Below are positions 53,083-62,282 of a DNA stretch of 64,000 nucleotides, piece by piece (position 1 is the stretch's first letter; the number at the start of each line of letters is the position of its first letter). Source of the stretch: Planctomycetia bacterium (GTDB taxonomy: Bacteria; Planctomycetota; Planctomycetia; Pirellulales; Thermoguttaceae); NCBI GenBank assembly GCA_030527205.1, contig JAUNBG010000011.1, positions 1 through 64,000 of the forward strand, written 5' to 3'. Both the position numbers and the translations under genes were made by a program. The notes under the pieces are model-generated. The model saw only the letters and a program-made list of their open reading frames with translations. It was not told the origin of the DNA and did no database searches.

Positions 53083-54573
53083 TTGAGTTCAGAAGTTTTT
53101 CAGCCCCCTTATCTGTTGGCAGTTGATTTGGGAACAAGTAACGTTAAAGCTATTATTACCGATTATAACGGTCAGTTTATTAGCGAATTCTCAACGCCCG
53201 TTCAATTGTTTTGCGAAGAAAATAACAAAGTCGAACAGGATATTGACGAAATATTTTCAGCAGCCTTAAAAAGTATGAAAAATGCGGTTGCAATGACAGA
53301 CGGTTCGAAAATTGGCGCAATTGGATTTTCGAGTCAGGGGGGCGCAATGCAGATTTTGGATTCAAAGGGAAATCCGGAAGGGCAAGTCATCAGTTGGCTT
53401 GATCTTCGCGGCGCTCCTTTTGATGCTGAAATACTTCAACAATATGGAAAGAGTTGGTTTCGTAAACGAACAGGCCGAGCTCAGGGCGGACTTGCGATTG
53501 GTCAGATTCTTCGTCTTCAAAAAGAGAACCCCGCTTTCGGTTGTTCTGACGGACATCAAATCGGTTTTGTTGGCGATATTGTTGTCGGACGGTTATGCGG
53601 CTGCCCTGCTCAAGACGGAACTTCAGCAAGTTTGACAAGTCTTTATAACCCCTTCACAAAAACTTATGACGAAGATATTTTATCAATTTTAAAGATGCCA
53701 GCTTCGTCTTTCCCGCATTTGCTGGACGCTCAAGCCATTGCGGGCGGTTTATTGAAGGAATGCGCCCGGGAAATCGGCGTTCCGTCTGGAATTCCGGTCT
53801 CGGTTGCCATTCATGATCAATATGCGGCGACCCTTGGAACAGCAACGGTTCATTCAGGCGATGTCCTTTTTGGCGCAGGAACCGCTTGGGTTTTGTTGGC
53901 CGTTTCCGATATTCCAGCCAGAACGGTTACCGATTCCGCTTTTTTCTGTTCGCATATCGTTCCCGATCTTTATGGACAGCTTCTTTCCTTAACCAATGGC
54001 GGTTCTTCGTTTGCCTGGGCAACAAAACTATTGGGGTTGAATACCAAATCGCAGGAAGAATTGGATTCCTTGATTCTCGAAATTCAACCAGGAAGCGAAG
54101 GACTTTCTTTTTGGCCGTTATTAGCCCCATATGATGCTTATGGCCTCAAACCCGGAACGCGAGGACAGCTCAACTCTCTTCAATTTTATCATGATGCCCG
54201 GCATGTAATGCGAGCGGTCGTTGAAGGCCTGGCTTGCGAACTGGCTCGATATTTGCAGTTTCTTTTGAACAGCGGAATTGAAATCGATCGACTGATTATG
54301 TGCGGAAAAGCAGGCTCAAGCTTGATAACGCCTCAAATTTTAGCGGATATAACCGGTTTAAAAGTTGATTGTATGGATAAAACGGCCGGGAGTACTTTGG
54401 GCGCTGCTGTCCTAGCCAAATCTCTGATTGAACCGGAAACGTCGATTGCCAGCATATCCGAGCAATTTGTTCCCCCGTCTCGAGAGATTTCTCCCGGCGA
54501 AAATTATGAAAAATATCAGCAAATTCGTCAGAATTATTTTATGACGCTTCCCTGGAAACCTTGGAGTCTTTGA
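53083..54573 (+). CDS. FGGY-family carbohydrate kinase (xylulokinase-like)
   Basis: This 496-residue ASKHA-fold kinase phosphorylates a sugar or polyol with ATP. It has the N-terminal phosphate-1 motif LLAVDLGTSNVKAI, the substrate segment GFSSQGGAMQILDSKG with ISWLDLRG, VAIHDQYAATLG, GAGTAWVLLA and the C-terminal adenosine motif LIMCGKAGSS. The layout is closest to xylulokinases, but the exact sugar is uncertain. The start is a TTG with a canonical AAGGAG eight bases upstream; no better ATG exists. It is cytoplasmic and preceded by the structured leader, suggesting RNA-level control. A weak hairpin follows the stop. Confidence 0.88.
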   Translation: MSSEVFQPPYLLAVDLGTSNVKAIITDYNGQFISEFSTPVQLFCEENNKVEQDIDEIFSAALKSMKNAVAMTDGSKIGAIGFSSQGGAMQILDSKGNPEGQVISWLDLRGAPFDAEILQQYGKSWFRKRTGRAQGGLAIGQILRLQKENPAFGCSDGHQIGFVGDIVVGRLCGCPAQDGTSASLTSLYNPFTKTYDEDILSILKMPASSFPHLLDAQAIAGGLLKECAREIGVPSGIPVSVAIHDQYAATLGTATVHSGDVLFGAGTAWVLLAVSDIPARTVTDSAFFCSHIVPDLYGQLLSLTNGGSSFAWATKLLGLNTKSQEELDSLILEIQPGSEGLSFWPLLAPYDAYGLKPGTRGQLNSLQFYHDARHVMRAVVEGLACELARYLQFLLNSGIEIDRLIMCGKAGSSLITPQILADITGLKVDCMDKTAGSTLGAAVLAKSLIEPETSIASISEQFVPPSREISPGENYEKYQQIRQNYFMTLPWKPWSL

Positions 54574-54597
54574 TTTTTTGAAATAATTATAAAAAGG

Positions 54598-54630
54598 GGC
54601 AAGAATCAAATTTCTTGAGTCTTTTGTTTG
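54598..54630 (+). terminator. Possible terminator after the kinase gene
   Basis: CAAGAA (54600-54605) and TTCTTG (54612-54617) form a six-pair stem followed by AGTCTTTTGTTT. It is weak but correctly placed, 27 bases after the stop. Confidence 0.35.
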
Positions 54631-54838
54631 ATCAAAATTTGATTTTGTTCGAAAATTGATCGTTATTTCATTGAACTTCAATTGTCGAAACTTGTATTTT
54701 CAGGAAAATACAAAATAACCCTGAGCTTTATATACTGAAGCCGAAAGGGGGCAACGTCATCGGTTTCAGAGCCTTGTTAATTATTTGCGGGTTGACGACG
54801 AAGAAAGACAAAATTTTTTTAACAGACTTGAGTATTAA

Positions 54839-56989
54839 ATGGTTCCATATGATTCCTTGTTAGAAGAAACTTTAAGCGCAATTCAAAAAACGCAACGATT
54901 TTTTTTGGATCGTCAGCAAGCCGATGGGCATTGGGTTGCCGAGCTTGAAGGAGACGCTTTGTTGGAGAGCGAAATGATTTTGTTATTGGCTTTCCTTCAG
55001 GACGAAAACTCGGAATTGGCGAAGAATTGTGCCCGCCATTTAATAAAAACGCAAGTTTCTGATGGCGGTTGGGAAATGTTTCCAGGGGCTGGCGCCGATG
55101 TTACTAATTCGGTTAAAGCGTATTTCGCTCTCAAATTGACCGGTTATGACCCTTCTTCAGAAGAAATGCAACGGGCTCGACGCAAAATCTTAAGTTTGGG
55201 CGGCGCTGATCAGGTTAATAGTTTTACGCGATTTTATTTGGCTCTTTTAGGACAAATTCCTTATGAAAAAACTCCTGCTGTTCCGCCGCAAATGATTCTT
55301 TTCCCAAAATGGTTTCCTGTTAATATTTATGCAATGAGTTCTTGGTCGCGAACGATTTTTGTTCCGCTTTCTATTGTTTCGGCTCTTCAGCCGGTTCGTC
55401 CCATTCCCGTTGAGCGCGGAATTCGAGAACTTTTTGTTTCGGATCCGCGACATTGGAAACCTTTGGTTTGTCCAGGCAAAAAAAAAGCGACAACTCTTTT
55501 CAGTTGGGGACGTTTTTTTCGTTGGGGCGATCAAATGATTTGGAAATGTCGAAAATGGAAAATAACGCCAGCTCGACGTCATTCGATTGAGTTGGCCAAA
55601 AAATGGATGCTTTTGCATTTTGAACGAAGCGACGGCCCCGGCGCAATCAATCCGCCGATTATTTGGAGCCTTGTTGCGTTAAAAGCGCTCGGTTATTCCG
55701 ATGAAAGCCCGGAAATTCGCGAATGTCGGCAACAACTTAACGCGCTTGTTATTAATAATCCGACCGATAAAACAGCTCGCGTTCAACCTTGTCAATCTCC
55801 CGTTTGGGATACATTATTGACTTTGAAAGCGTTGCTTTTAAGCGGTTTGTCCCGAAACAATTCAGCGATACAAAACGGATTGAATTGGGTTTTGAACCGA
55901 CAAATCAAAGTTCCGGGCGACTGGAGTCAAACGCTTCCCAAGGTTCGACCCGGCGGTTGGGCTTTTGAATACCGAAATGATTTTTATCCCGATAATGACG
56001 ATACAGCAATGGCATTAATTGTTCTCGGGGGGGCATTTCAAGACGCTCTTTCTCCTTTTTACTCTGAAAAGGCGTTTCATTCCAAAACGAAGGACAAAAC
56101 GTCTGAGTTTTCTCCTTTCTTTTCTTTGGAATCTGTTGATGTTGCGGATTTTTCTGAAAGCGACGACTTTTTTGAAGTCTCCAGACTGCGTCAGGAAGCC
56201 GTTTTGTCAGGACTCAATTGGTTGCTTTCCATGCAAAATAACGACGGAGGCTGGGCGGCTTTTGATCGAAATAATTCGTTGGAACTTCTTTGCGAGGTTC
56301 CTTTTGCAGATCATAATGCAATGATAGACCCAAGTTCTCCCGACTTAACGGGAAGAGTTATGGAAGCATTGGGGCGTTTGGGGGTTCGACTGGTTCGACA
56401 AATAACGGATTCCAAAGACAAACAAAGCGAGTTTGACGATCTGCGTAAAGTTGTTAAATCGGAATTATCAGAACGATGCGAAAGGGCCGTTCGTCGAGTT
56501 GTCGATTTTATGCGTCATAAGCAGCTTCCGGATGGGAGTTGGTTTGGTCGTTGGGGCATCAATTATATTTATGGGACCTGGCAGGCTCTAACAGGCCTCA
56601 ATGCCGTTGGCGTTTCTCAAGACGACGAAATGATTCGAGCCGGCGCTCATTGGCTGTTGGTTCATCAACAACCTTGCGGCGGTTGGGGGGAGTCGCCCGA
56701 TTCTTATCGCGACAATAAACTTCGCGGACAAGGACCGCCGACCGCTTCACAAACGGCTTGGGCTCTTATGGGATTGCTTGCGGCCGGTCAGGGGGATCAT
56801 CCTTCTGTGAAACGCGGGATTCAATATCTTCTCAAGAGCCAAAATGTCGATGGTTCCTGGTCAGAAACAGCTTTTACGGGAACAGGGTTTCCTCAGGTTT
56901 TTTATCTGAAATATCATTTTTATCCCAATTATTTTCCTTTGATGGCTCTTTCCCTTTTCGCGAAACATTGCGAAGATTTTATGCGATAA
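54839..56989 (+). CDS. shc: Squalene-hopene cyclase
   Basis: The enzyme cyclises squalene to hopene, giving hopanoid membrane lipids. This 716-residue protein is a class II triterpene cyclase with repeated QW motifs (QQADGHWVAELEGD, QVSDGGWEMFPG, QNNDGGWAAFDRN, QLPDGSWFGRWG, QPCGGWGESPDS, QNVDGSWSETAF). The catalytic acid motif is DNDDT at residues 385-389. GTGFPQVFYLKYHFYPNYFPL near the C-terminus is the usual membrane-channel segment. Length fits the family, with a slightly expanded acidic insert around residues 415-445. It starts at an ATG without a clear ribosome binding site. No hpn genes are adjacent. Related cyclases of other specificity cannot be fully excluded. Confidence 0.93.
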   Translation: MVPYDSLLEETLSAIQKTQRFFLDRQQADGHWVAELEGDALLESEMILLLAFLQDENSELAKNCARHLIKTQVSDGGWEMFPGAGADVTNSVKAYFALKLTGYDPSSEEMQRARRKILSLGGADQVNSFTRFYLALLGQIPYEKTPAVPPQMILFPKWFPVNIYAMSSWSRTIFVPLSIVSALQPVRPIPVERGIRELFVSDPRHWKPLVCPGKKKATTLFSWGRFFRWGDQMIWKCRKWKITPARRHSIELAKKWMLLHFERSDGPGAINPPIIWSLVALKALGYSDESPEIRECRQQLNALVINNPTDKTARVQPCQSPVWDTLLTLKALLLSGLSRNNSAIQNGLNWVLNRQIKVPGDWSQTLPKVRPGGWAFEYRNDFYPDNDDTAMALIVLGGAFQDALSPFYSEKAFHSKTKDKTSEFSPFFSLESVDVADFSESDDFFEVSRLRQEAVLSGLNWLLSMQNNDGGWAAFDRNNSLELLCEVPFADHNAMIDPSSPDLTGRVMEALGRLGVRLVRQITDSKDKQSEFDDLRKVVKSELSERCERAVRRVVDFMRHKQLPDGSWFGRWGINYIYGTWQALTGLNAVGVSQDDEMIRAGAHWLLVHQQPCGGWGESPDSYRDNKLRGQGPPTASQTAWALMGLLAAGQGDHPSVKRGIQYLLKSQNVDGSWSETAFTGTGFPQVFYLKYHFYPNYFPLMALSLFAKHCEDFMR

Positions 56990-57234
56990 CCTGTTGAGAA
57001 GCCGATTATGGAACCTTTTTTTTGATATTTGAAGAAGGGGTTAAGTTTTCAAAATGAGAAAAGCTGGAATCAGGAAAAAAAGAAGAAATGCCGTTGACCT
57101 GATTTCAGAAAAACGGATCAACGTTATAATAATGGTTTTATGTTTTTTGCCCCGACTCAATGAAGAATTCTTTTGCTTTTTAAACAAAACAATCTCAACA
57201 AGATTCCCGGTTGCTGTTTGACCGGTTGGTTTCA
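56990..57234. other. Spacer between shc and the transporter gene
   Basis: TATAAT occurs at about 57125, but no matching -35 at normal spacing is seen. No gene is supported. Confidence 0.3.
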
Positions 57235-58842
57235 ATGATGAATTTTTCCAAAAACGAAAACAATAGAAATCATTATTTTCTTGATGATAAAAATATAAAA
57301 GAAGTTGTCAAACAAATCAAACAATATTTAGAGATTTGGAAAGTCGATGTCAAAGATTCAACGCAATATTGTATGATGGCGGAAGAAACGCTTCTTATTT
57401 GGCAGGAACATTTTGGTTCTAATAAAGCATTTCATTTTGAAGCGGGCAGAAAAATCGGCGGGCGTTATTTTTGTTTTTCGTTGACGGGAGAATCTTATGA
57501 TCCGCTTCATTTAAGCGATAAGGTCTGCTCGGAATATAACGAAATTGTATTGAGTCATATTGGAGTCTTGCCCAACTGGAATTATTCTCGCGGAGTCAAT
57601 ATTGTAACGTTTACTCCCATCAAAAAAGACTTGAGCGTTTGTTGGATTCTTTTCGCTTTGGCTGTTGGATTGCTTTGCGGTTGGTTGGGCGTTTTTTTGC
57701 CGAACGCTTTTCGAGAAGCGGCGCTCAACAATTTTTTGTTGCCTGTTGCCAATACATTCATTGGTTTGTTGACGACCGTTGCAGGACCGTTGATTTTTCT
57801 TTGCGTAATTTGGGGAATCTGCAGCGTCGGCGATATTATGACATTGAATCTGCTCGGTAAACGAATGCTTGGGCGTTTTCTTTTGTTTATGTTTTTCAGC
57901 GTTGTTCTCGCCGTTGTTATCTGCGGACCTTTTTGCAGCATATCATCGTTTTATTTTCAGGAAAGCGGAAATACCTGGGGGCGACTTTGGCAAATGATTT
58001 TGGATATTGTTCCGCATAATGTCGTTTCCCCTTTTTCGGAAGGCAATTCGCTGCAAATCGTCTTTTTGGACGCTCTTTTTGGAACTGCTATTCTTGCAAT
58101 GGGCAAACGAAGCGACTCAATAACCAAACTTGTCGAACAAGCCAATTATCTCTTGCAAATGGTTATGAACGCCGTTTCCAAACTGATTGCCATTTTCGTC
58201 TTTGTCAGTATTGTCAGCGTTTTTTGGTCAGGAAATATGAATGCGGTTCTTTCCAGTTGGAAAATTCCCTGTTTTTATATTGCAACTCTTTTTATAATTT
58301 TGACTTTTGAGTTATTGCGTTTTTCGGTTGCCGGAGGCGTTCAGCCGTTTGTCTTGCTCAAAAAGATGGCGCCGACTATTCTGATCGCTTTTACAACGGC
58401 TTCATCGATGGCCGCTTATTCGACTAATATGGAAACCTGTCGCAAAAAATTGGGAATTGACGAAAGAATTGTTAATTTTGGCATTCCTTTTGGAATGGTT
58501 ATGTTCAAGACCGGTCATGCCGTCATCTATATTATTTTGCCTCTTTTTATTGCCAATATTTATGGAATGGATCTTTCCTTTTCGATGGTTGCTTCGTTGA
58601 TTATAATGGCAACGCTTTTAGGGGTTGCAACGCCTCCTATTCCCGGCGGAGGATTATGCTGCTATACAATTCTCTTTTTGCAGGCAGGAATTCCAACCGA
58701 AGCGTTGAGCGTTGCCGCTGCTTTGGATGTCATTTTCGACCGATTTGCAACGATGAGTAATTTGGGCTGTCTGCAAGTTGAATTGGCAATGTTGGCTAAA
58801 AGACAAAAAATGCTCGATTTAACGATTTTAAGAAAATTCTGA
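57235..58842 (+). CDS. SLC1-type dicarboxylate/amino acid:cation symporter with N-terminal ATPase-like domain
   Basis: The membrane part (about residues 135-535) belongs to the dicarboxylate/amino acid:cation symporter family, which imports C4-dicarboxylates, glutamate or similar solutes with Na+ or H+. Family features are the first helices (GLLCGWLGVFLPNAF), the serine-rich hairpin TTASSMAAYSTN, the helix IPFGMVMFKTGHAVIY and GVATPPIPGGGLCCYTILFLQAGIP. Residues 1-130 are soluble and extra. The stretch MMAEETLLIWQEHF, then GRYFCFSLTGESYDPL, recalls GHKL/RsbW-like ATPase folds, an inference by eye. The frame opens at TTG 57211; ATG 57235 is preferred. The last residues RKF and the stop coincide with the terminus of a dispersed repeat. 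Confidence 0.82.
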   Translation: MMNFSKNENNRNHYFLDDKNIKEVVKQIKQYLEIWKVDVKDSTQYCMMAEETLLIWQEHFGSNKAFHFEAGRKIGGRYFCFSLTGESYDPLHLSDKVCSEYNEIVLSHIGVLPNWNYSRGVNIVTFTPIKKDLSVCWILFALAVGLLCGWLGVFLPNAFREAALNNFLLPVANTFIGLLTTVAGPLIFLCVIWGICSVGDIMTLNLLGKRMLGRFLLFMFFSVVLAVVICGPFCSISSFYFQESGNTWGRLWQMILDIVPHNVVSPFSEGNSLQIVFLDALFGTAILAMGKRSDSITKLVEQANYLLQMVMNAVSKLIAIFVFVSIVSVFWSGNMNAVLSSWKIPCFYIATLFIILTFELLRFSVAGGVQPFVLLKKMAPTILIAFTTASSMAAYSTNMETCRKKLGIDERIVNFGIPFGMVMFKTGHAVIYIILPLFIANIYGMDLSFSMVASLIIMATLLGVATPPIPGGGLCCYTILFLQAGIPTEALSVAAALDVIFDRFATMSNLGCLQVELAMLAKRQKMLDLTILRKF

Positions 58843-58898
58843 CCCCCCATAGGATCGCGGACGTCTCGTTCGCAAGAACTAGTTTTAACGACTTTAAT
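58829..58898. repeat. Truncated dispersed element, copy I, overlapping the transporter stop
   Basis: TAAGAAAATTCTGA at its left end is a diverged terminus, followed by GGATCGCGGACGTCTCGTTCGC and AGTTTTAACGACTTTA, which match copy B in the same orientation. The right terminus is missing. The left terminus encodes the RKF-stop end of the transporter. Confidence 0.7.
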
Positions 58899-58933
58899 AA
58901 CTCAAACGGTTGAAACTGTTTGAGTTATTTTTC
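58899..58933 (+). terminator. Rho-independent terminator of the transporter gene
   Basis: AACTCAAAC (58899-58907) and GTTTGAGTT (58918-58926) form a nine-pair stem followed by ATTTTTC, about 57 bases beyond the stop. Confidence 0.7.
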
Positions 58934-59078
58934 GCAAAGACGCAGAGAAAGAGGGGAATGAATTAAGGATATAAATCATTTATTCTTGATTTATTCGAAC
59001 AAGAGTTCGTTCTTTTGCAGCTTTTTTTCTCCGCATCTCGGCGAGATAAAACGAGCGTCTCAGCGAGATAAAGCAATG
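58931..59078. repeat. Imperfect inverted repeat of the GCGTCTC family
   Basis: TTCGCAAAGACGCAGAGAAAG (58931-58951) is loosely complementary to sequence around TTTCTCCGCATCTCGGCGAG (59027-59046), which is followed by a second GCGTCTCAGCGAGATA phrase (59054-59070). It lies between convergent genes. Confidence 0.5.
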
Positions 59079-59117
59079 GGACGTTCATTCTTTGAGACAA
59101 CGAGTTTTCGAGTCGGG

Positions 59118-60119
59118 TTATCGTTCTTCGATTGTTTTAAGGAACGGTTTAACGCCCAGCGCGGCGCTGCAATGGCGCGAACAGTTTCCGCATCCTGAAC
59201 AGAGAAGAACGCCAAATTTGTCGGGATAAATTGAAAATTTATGCGTAATTCGCTGACGCTGTCGTTGTCCTTGCGTTGAACGCGGATTATGCCCGGACGC
59301 ATGAAGCGTAAACAGGGCAGACTGACAGGAATCCCAATTTTTGACGCGTTCTCCCTTTTTAAAGCTTCCTTCGTCAACAATATCGAAACAATGGCAAGTC
59401 GGACAGACAAATGTACAGATTCCGCAACCGACGCAACGAAGACTCGCTTCTTCCCAAAAAGGATCGTTGAAATGATCTTTATCTTTGAGCCATAATTGAA
59501 TTTTTTCGATGTCAAACGTTTTTATCGGCGGAGAACAAGCGGTTCCTGTTTTATCGGAAGCGTTTGTTTTGCCATTGAAAAGTTGTTTGCCTTTTTCCGT
59601 GAGGCAACGGACTTCAAAGGAACCGTCGCCGAGATCATAAAGCATGACGTCCGAGCCGTTGGGATTTTCGGGCGATCCGCCGACGGCAGAGCAAAAGCAA
59701 TGAGAATCGCTTTCCAGACAGGCCATTGAAATAACGGTTGTTTTTTCGCGTCGTTGTTGATAAAACCGGTCTTGATAATCCCAGGCGAATAAAGGATCGA
59801 GAATCGGAAGAGCCGCAGCTTCGCAAGGACGAGCTCCAAAAATATATTGCGAAGTTTCAAACGGAACGGCATCGGTTAAAAGAACGTCGTTTTCCTGACG
59901 AACGAACTGATAAAGAACTTCATGCTTGGGAAAAAAGAACTCTTTAATCGAATTGAACGATTTATTGAAACCGTTTAAAAGCATGGACGACGAATCGTCC
60001 AAATATTGATAAAAGGAACGTCCATTTTCTGCGACAACCGGAGCGGCAACTTTCGCTCCGTCTTTGATAAGCGAATCGACGAGAGATTTCAATTGTTCCA
60101 AAGTTATAATTTGGCTCAT
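59118..60119 (-). CDS. 4Fe-4S dicluster protein (HydB/AsrA-like electron-transfer subunit)
   Basis: This 333-residue cytoplasmic iron-sulfur protein resembles the beta subunit of sulfhydrogenases and the A subunit of anaerobic sulfite reductase. The N-terminal domain (about 1-225) includes FGARPCEAAALPILDPLF and MACLESDSHCFCSAVGGSP. The C-terminal ferredoxin part has CVGCGICTFVCPTCHCFD and CSGCGNCSRHCSAALG, together able to hold two 4Fe-4S clusters. Its ATG overlaps the stop of the upstream gene by four bases (ATGA), so the two subunits are co-translated. Context with mvhD and hdrA suggests it feeds electrons into a heterodisulfide-reductase-like complex; no catalytic hydrogenase subunit is in the window. 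Confidence 0.85.
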   Translation of the reverse strand: MSQIITLEQLKSLVDSLIKDGAKVAAPVVAENGRSFYQYLDDSSSMLLNGFNKSFNSIKEFFFPKHEVLYQFVRQENDVLLTDAVPFETSQYIFGARPCEAAALPILDPLFAWDYQDRFYQQRREKTTVISMACLESDSHCFCSAVGGSPENPNGSDVMLYDLGDGSFEVRCLTEKGKQLFNGKTNASDKTGTACSPPIKTFDIEKIQLWLKDKDHFNDPFWEEASLRCVGCGICTFVCPTCHCFDIVDEGSFKKGERVKNWDSCQSALFTLHASGHNPRSTQGQRQRQRITHKFSIYPDKFGVLLCSGCGNCSRHCSAALGVKPFLKTIEER

Positions 60120-61039
60120 CGGATAAAGTCCTCCCTATCATTTTCAGAAAACGTTCCAATCAACGGAGCGGTTCCCAATTCTTTTCCGGAAACGAAATTG
60201 AAATTGTCTTCTGCCGCGATTGATAATGACAAATTCAATAAATCGAGATCAATTCCGGCAGGGCAAGCGCTGCTGCAAGCTCCGCAGCCGACGCAACGTC
60301 CTGCCAAATGAAAGGCTCGCAAAATATTCCAAGCGAAATTTCCCTTCAACGTTGCGGATGTATCGATTCGAATCGGACGATTTTTATCGACAACGCATTG
60401 ATTGCAATAACAAAGCGGACAATTTTGACGGCAAGCATAACATTTGACGCAACGGGAAAATTCCTTTTTCCAATAAGCGAATCGTTCTTCTTGCGTCATT
60501 GCCTTTAATTTTGCTAATTTCGCATATTTTCCTTTTTGATCGCGTTCCGCTTTTGAAAGCGTATCAGGATTGGCCGCAGCCGGATCTCCAATGACAATGT
60601 CAACGTTTTTCGGCTGATGTTCGACGCAGGTTTCGCATTTTTCATAAATGGGCAGTTTATTCGAAGAATCATTCGAATCAGCCCAGGGATTGCCATTTGT
60701 TCGTTGAGATTCTTCAATGATTCCATTGCAAATCATTCCGATAACAACGAGTTCATCCCGTTTGATTTGCGATTCATTGGCAAGAACGACGATTGCTTTG
60801 GCGTCGCAACCTTTAACGACAATCGCCGCTTTTCCGAGTTTTTGGACTTCTTTTCTCGTCAGATAAACGACAAGATTTTGACGGCATTCCTGATTCCAAA
60901 CCAGACGCTCAACTTCGTCGGGATTCGAAACGAAAATCGCTCCGATCTGTCCCGACTCAACGCGACCATAACCGATTACAACGTCAACCGTTTTTTCGGT
61001 CAACAGTTTTTTCGCGGTTTCTCTTAATTGTTGTTCCAT
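60116..61039 (-). CDS. 4Fe-4S dicluster electron-transfer subunit (FrhB/HdrC-like)
   Basis: This 307-residue protein has an N-terminal domain resembling the coenzyme F420 hydrogenase/dehydrogenase beta type (VVIGYGRVESGQIGAIFVSNPDEVERLVWN, AAIVVKGCDAKAIVVL, IGMICNGIIEE, KCETCVEHQP). Two ferredoxin clusters follow, CVKCYACRQNCPLCYCNQC and CVGCGACSSACPAGID. It should pass electrons, perhaps through a flavin, within a soluble complex. It lies downstream of mvhD with a gap of about 110 bases and overlaps the next gene. Electron donor and acceptor cannot be named from sequence. Confidence 0.82.
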   Translation of the reverse strand: MEQQLRETAKKLLTEKTVDVVIGYGRVESGQIGAIFVSNPDEVERLVWNQECRQNLVVYLTRKEVQKLGKAAIVVKGCDAKAIVVLANESQIKRDELVVIGMICNGIIEESQRTNGNPWADSNDSSNKLPIYEKCETCVEHQPKNVDIVIGDPAAANPDTLSKAERDQKGKYAKLAKLKAMTQEERFAYWKKEFSRCVKCYACRQNCPLCYCNQCVVDKNRPIRIDTSATLKGNFAWNILRAFHLAGRCVGCGACSSACPAGIDLDLLNLSLSIAAEDNFNFVSGKELGTAPLIGTFSENDREDFIR

Positions 61040-61147
61040 TGATTTAAGCTCAAACTATCTAACATTAATATATTGATTCAAATAAATTTTCTATATTCAA
61101 AAAAGTCCGTCGTTAAATGAAGACCGTTTTGCATTAATGACGTTTCT

Positions 61148-61591
61148 TTAGGCAAGAATTTCTTTATATTCGGAATACGGACCGAGTTTTTTCGTCTTTT
61201 CGACGATTTCCGTGACGAATTTTTGGAATTTCGCCCCTTCTGCGGCGGAAATCCAGGAAAAATGAATCCTTTTTGTATCAATTCCGAGCGTATCCAGCAG
61301 TTCGCGGAAAAGAATCCAGCGCCGGCGCGCATGAAAATTGCCCGCTGTATAATGACAGTCGCCCGGATGACAACCGGAAATAAGAACGGCATCCGCTCCG
61401 ACTTCAAACGCTTTGATAATCAAATTGAAATCAATGCGTCCTGTACACGGAAGCCGAATAATCCGAATATTCGCCGGATATTCCAATCGATTGGTTCCCG
61501 CGAGGTCCGCCCCTAAATATGTACACCAATTACAAACAAACGCAACGACTTTCGGTTCAAACTCGACGTCTGCTCGATTTTCTGTTGACAT
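61148..61591 (-). CDS. mvhD: MvhD/FlpD-type delta subunit
   Basis: MvhD carries a 2Fe-2S cluster and links a hydrogenase or formate dehydrogenase to HdrA in flavin-based electron bifurcation. This 147-residue protein shows all family marks: FVCNWCTYLGADLAG, IRIIRLPCTGRIDFN, VLISGCHPGDCHYTAGNF, and RIHFSWISAAEGAKFQ. The cysteines in CNWC, PCTG and GCHPGDC are the expected ligands. ATG with AGAGGA seven bases upstream. It is usually next to hdrA; here two small membrane-protein genes lie between them. Confidence 0.93.
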   Translation of the reverse strand: MSTENRADVEFEPKVVAFVCNWCTYLGADLAGTNRLEYPANIRIIRLPCTGRIDFNLIIKAFEVGADAVLISGCHPGDCHYTAGNFHARRRWILFRELLDTLGIDTKRIHFSWISAAEGAKFQKFVTEIVEKTKKLGPYSEYKEILA

Positions 61592-61664
61592 TGAAAATCC
61601 TCTTTTATGATTATATTAATTTTTTCTAATTGATGAATGGCGATTATTAGCTCGAACTTCAATA

Positions 61665-62138
61665 TTACATTCCGGTCAACATCCTATCGAAACGGAGCGA
61701 AAAAAAAGGCGATTCCAGCTCCCAATCCGGTTCTCCGGCAAATAAAAATACGATTTTTCGAAGCGTAACGGCCAGGAAGAAACAGAGCAAAATAACGAAA
61801 ATGGAAAATCCAATAACGCTATTAGCCGCTAAAAGCATAATTTGATCGTCGAGTCCGCAAAAAGCCGCCAAAATTTGAAACAAAAACACAGAAATCAAAA
61901 ACGTAATAATATTTAATGAGTTGATAAAAATTTGAAACTCTTTTTCTGTCTGCATTGACGCAGGAAGTTCTTTAAAAGCGATTAAAACGGCAACTGGAAT
62001 CAAAAAGGGAACTCCCAAACCCGAAATCAGGAAAACATCAATAAGGAATGATAAAAAAACAATAAACTCAACGGCAAGCCGAGACAACTGACAAACATCA
62101 AATAAAATGATTTTGAATTCATGAACCGCTTCTTTCAA
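61665..62138 (-). CDS. Small multi-span membrane protein, unrecognised
   Basis: This product of about 157 residues has three to four hydrophobic segments (about 20-38, 42-57, 75-95 and 105-128), a short amphipathic N-terminus and a charged C-terminus (AGEPDWELESPFFSLRFDRML). I recognise no family; a DUF4282-like membrane protein is one possibility. The start is uncertain: TTG 62138 opens the frame, no ribosome binding site is evident and no ATG lies near the first span. It sits between the zinc-ribbon gene and mvhD on the same strand. Confidence 0.6.
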   Translation of the reverse strand: MKEAVHEFKIILFDVCQLSRLAVEFIVFLSFLIDVFLISGLGVPFLIPVAVLIAFKELPASMQTEKEFQIFINSLNIITFLISVFLFQILAAFCGLDDQIMLLAANSVIGFSIFVILLCFFLAVTLRKIVFLFAGEPDWELESPFFSLRFDRMLTGM

Positions 62139-62282
62139 TAATATCGGGAATTCATTTCAATAATGATGATCGACGGAAAGAAAACGAAGACTTAAAATAT
62201 TGAAATAAACTTAATTGACTGTATTTCGAAGAAACTGAGTTCGTTTTTCGCAAGTCGCGATTGCCAATTGCCGTTTTGAATT

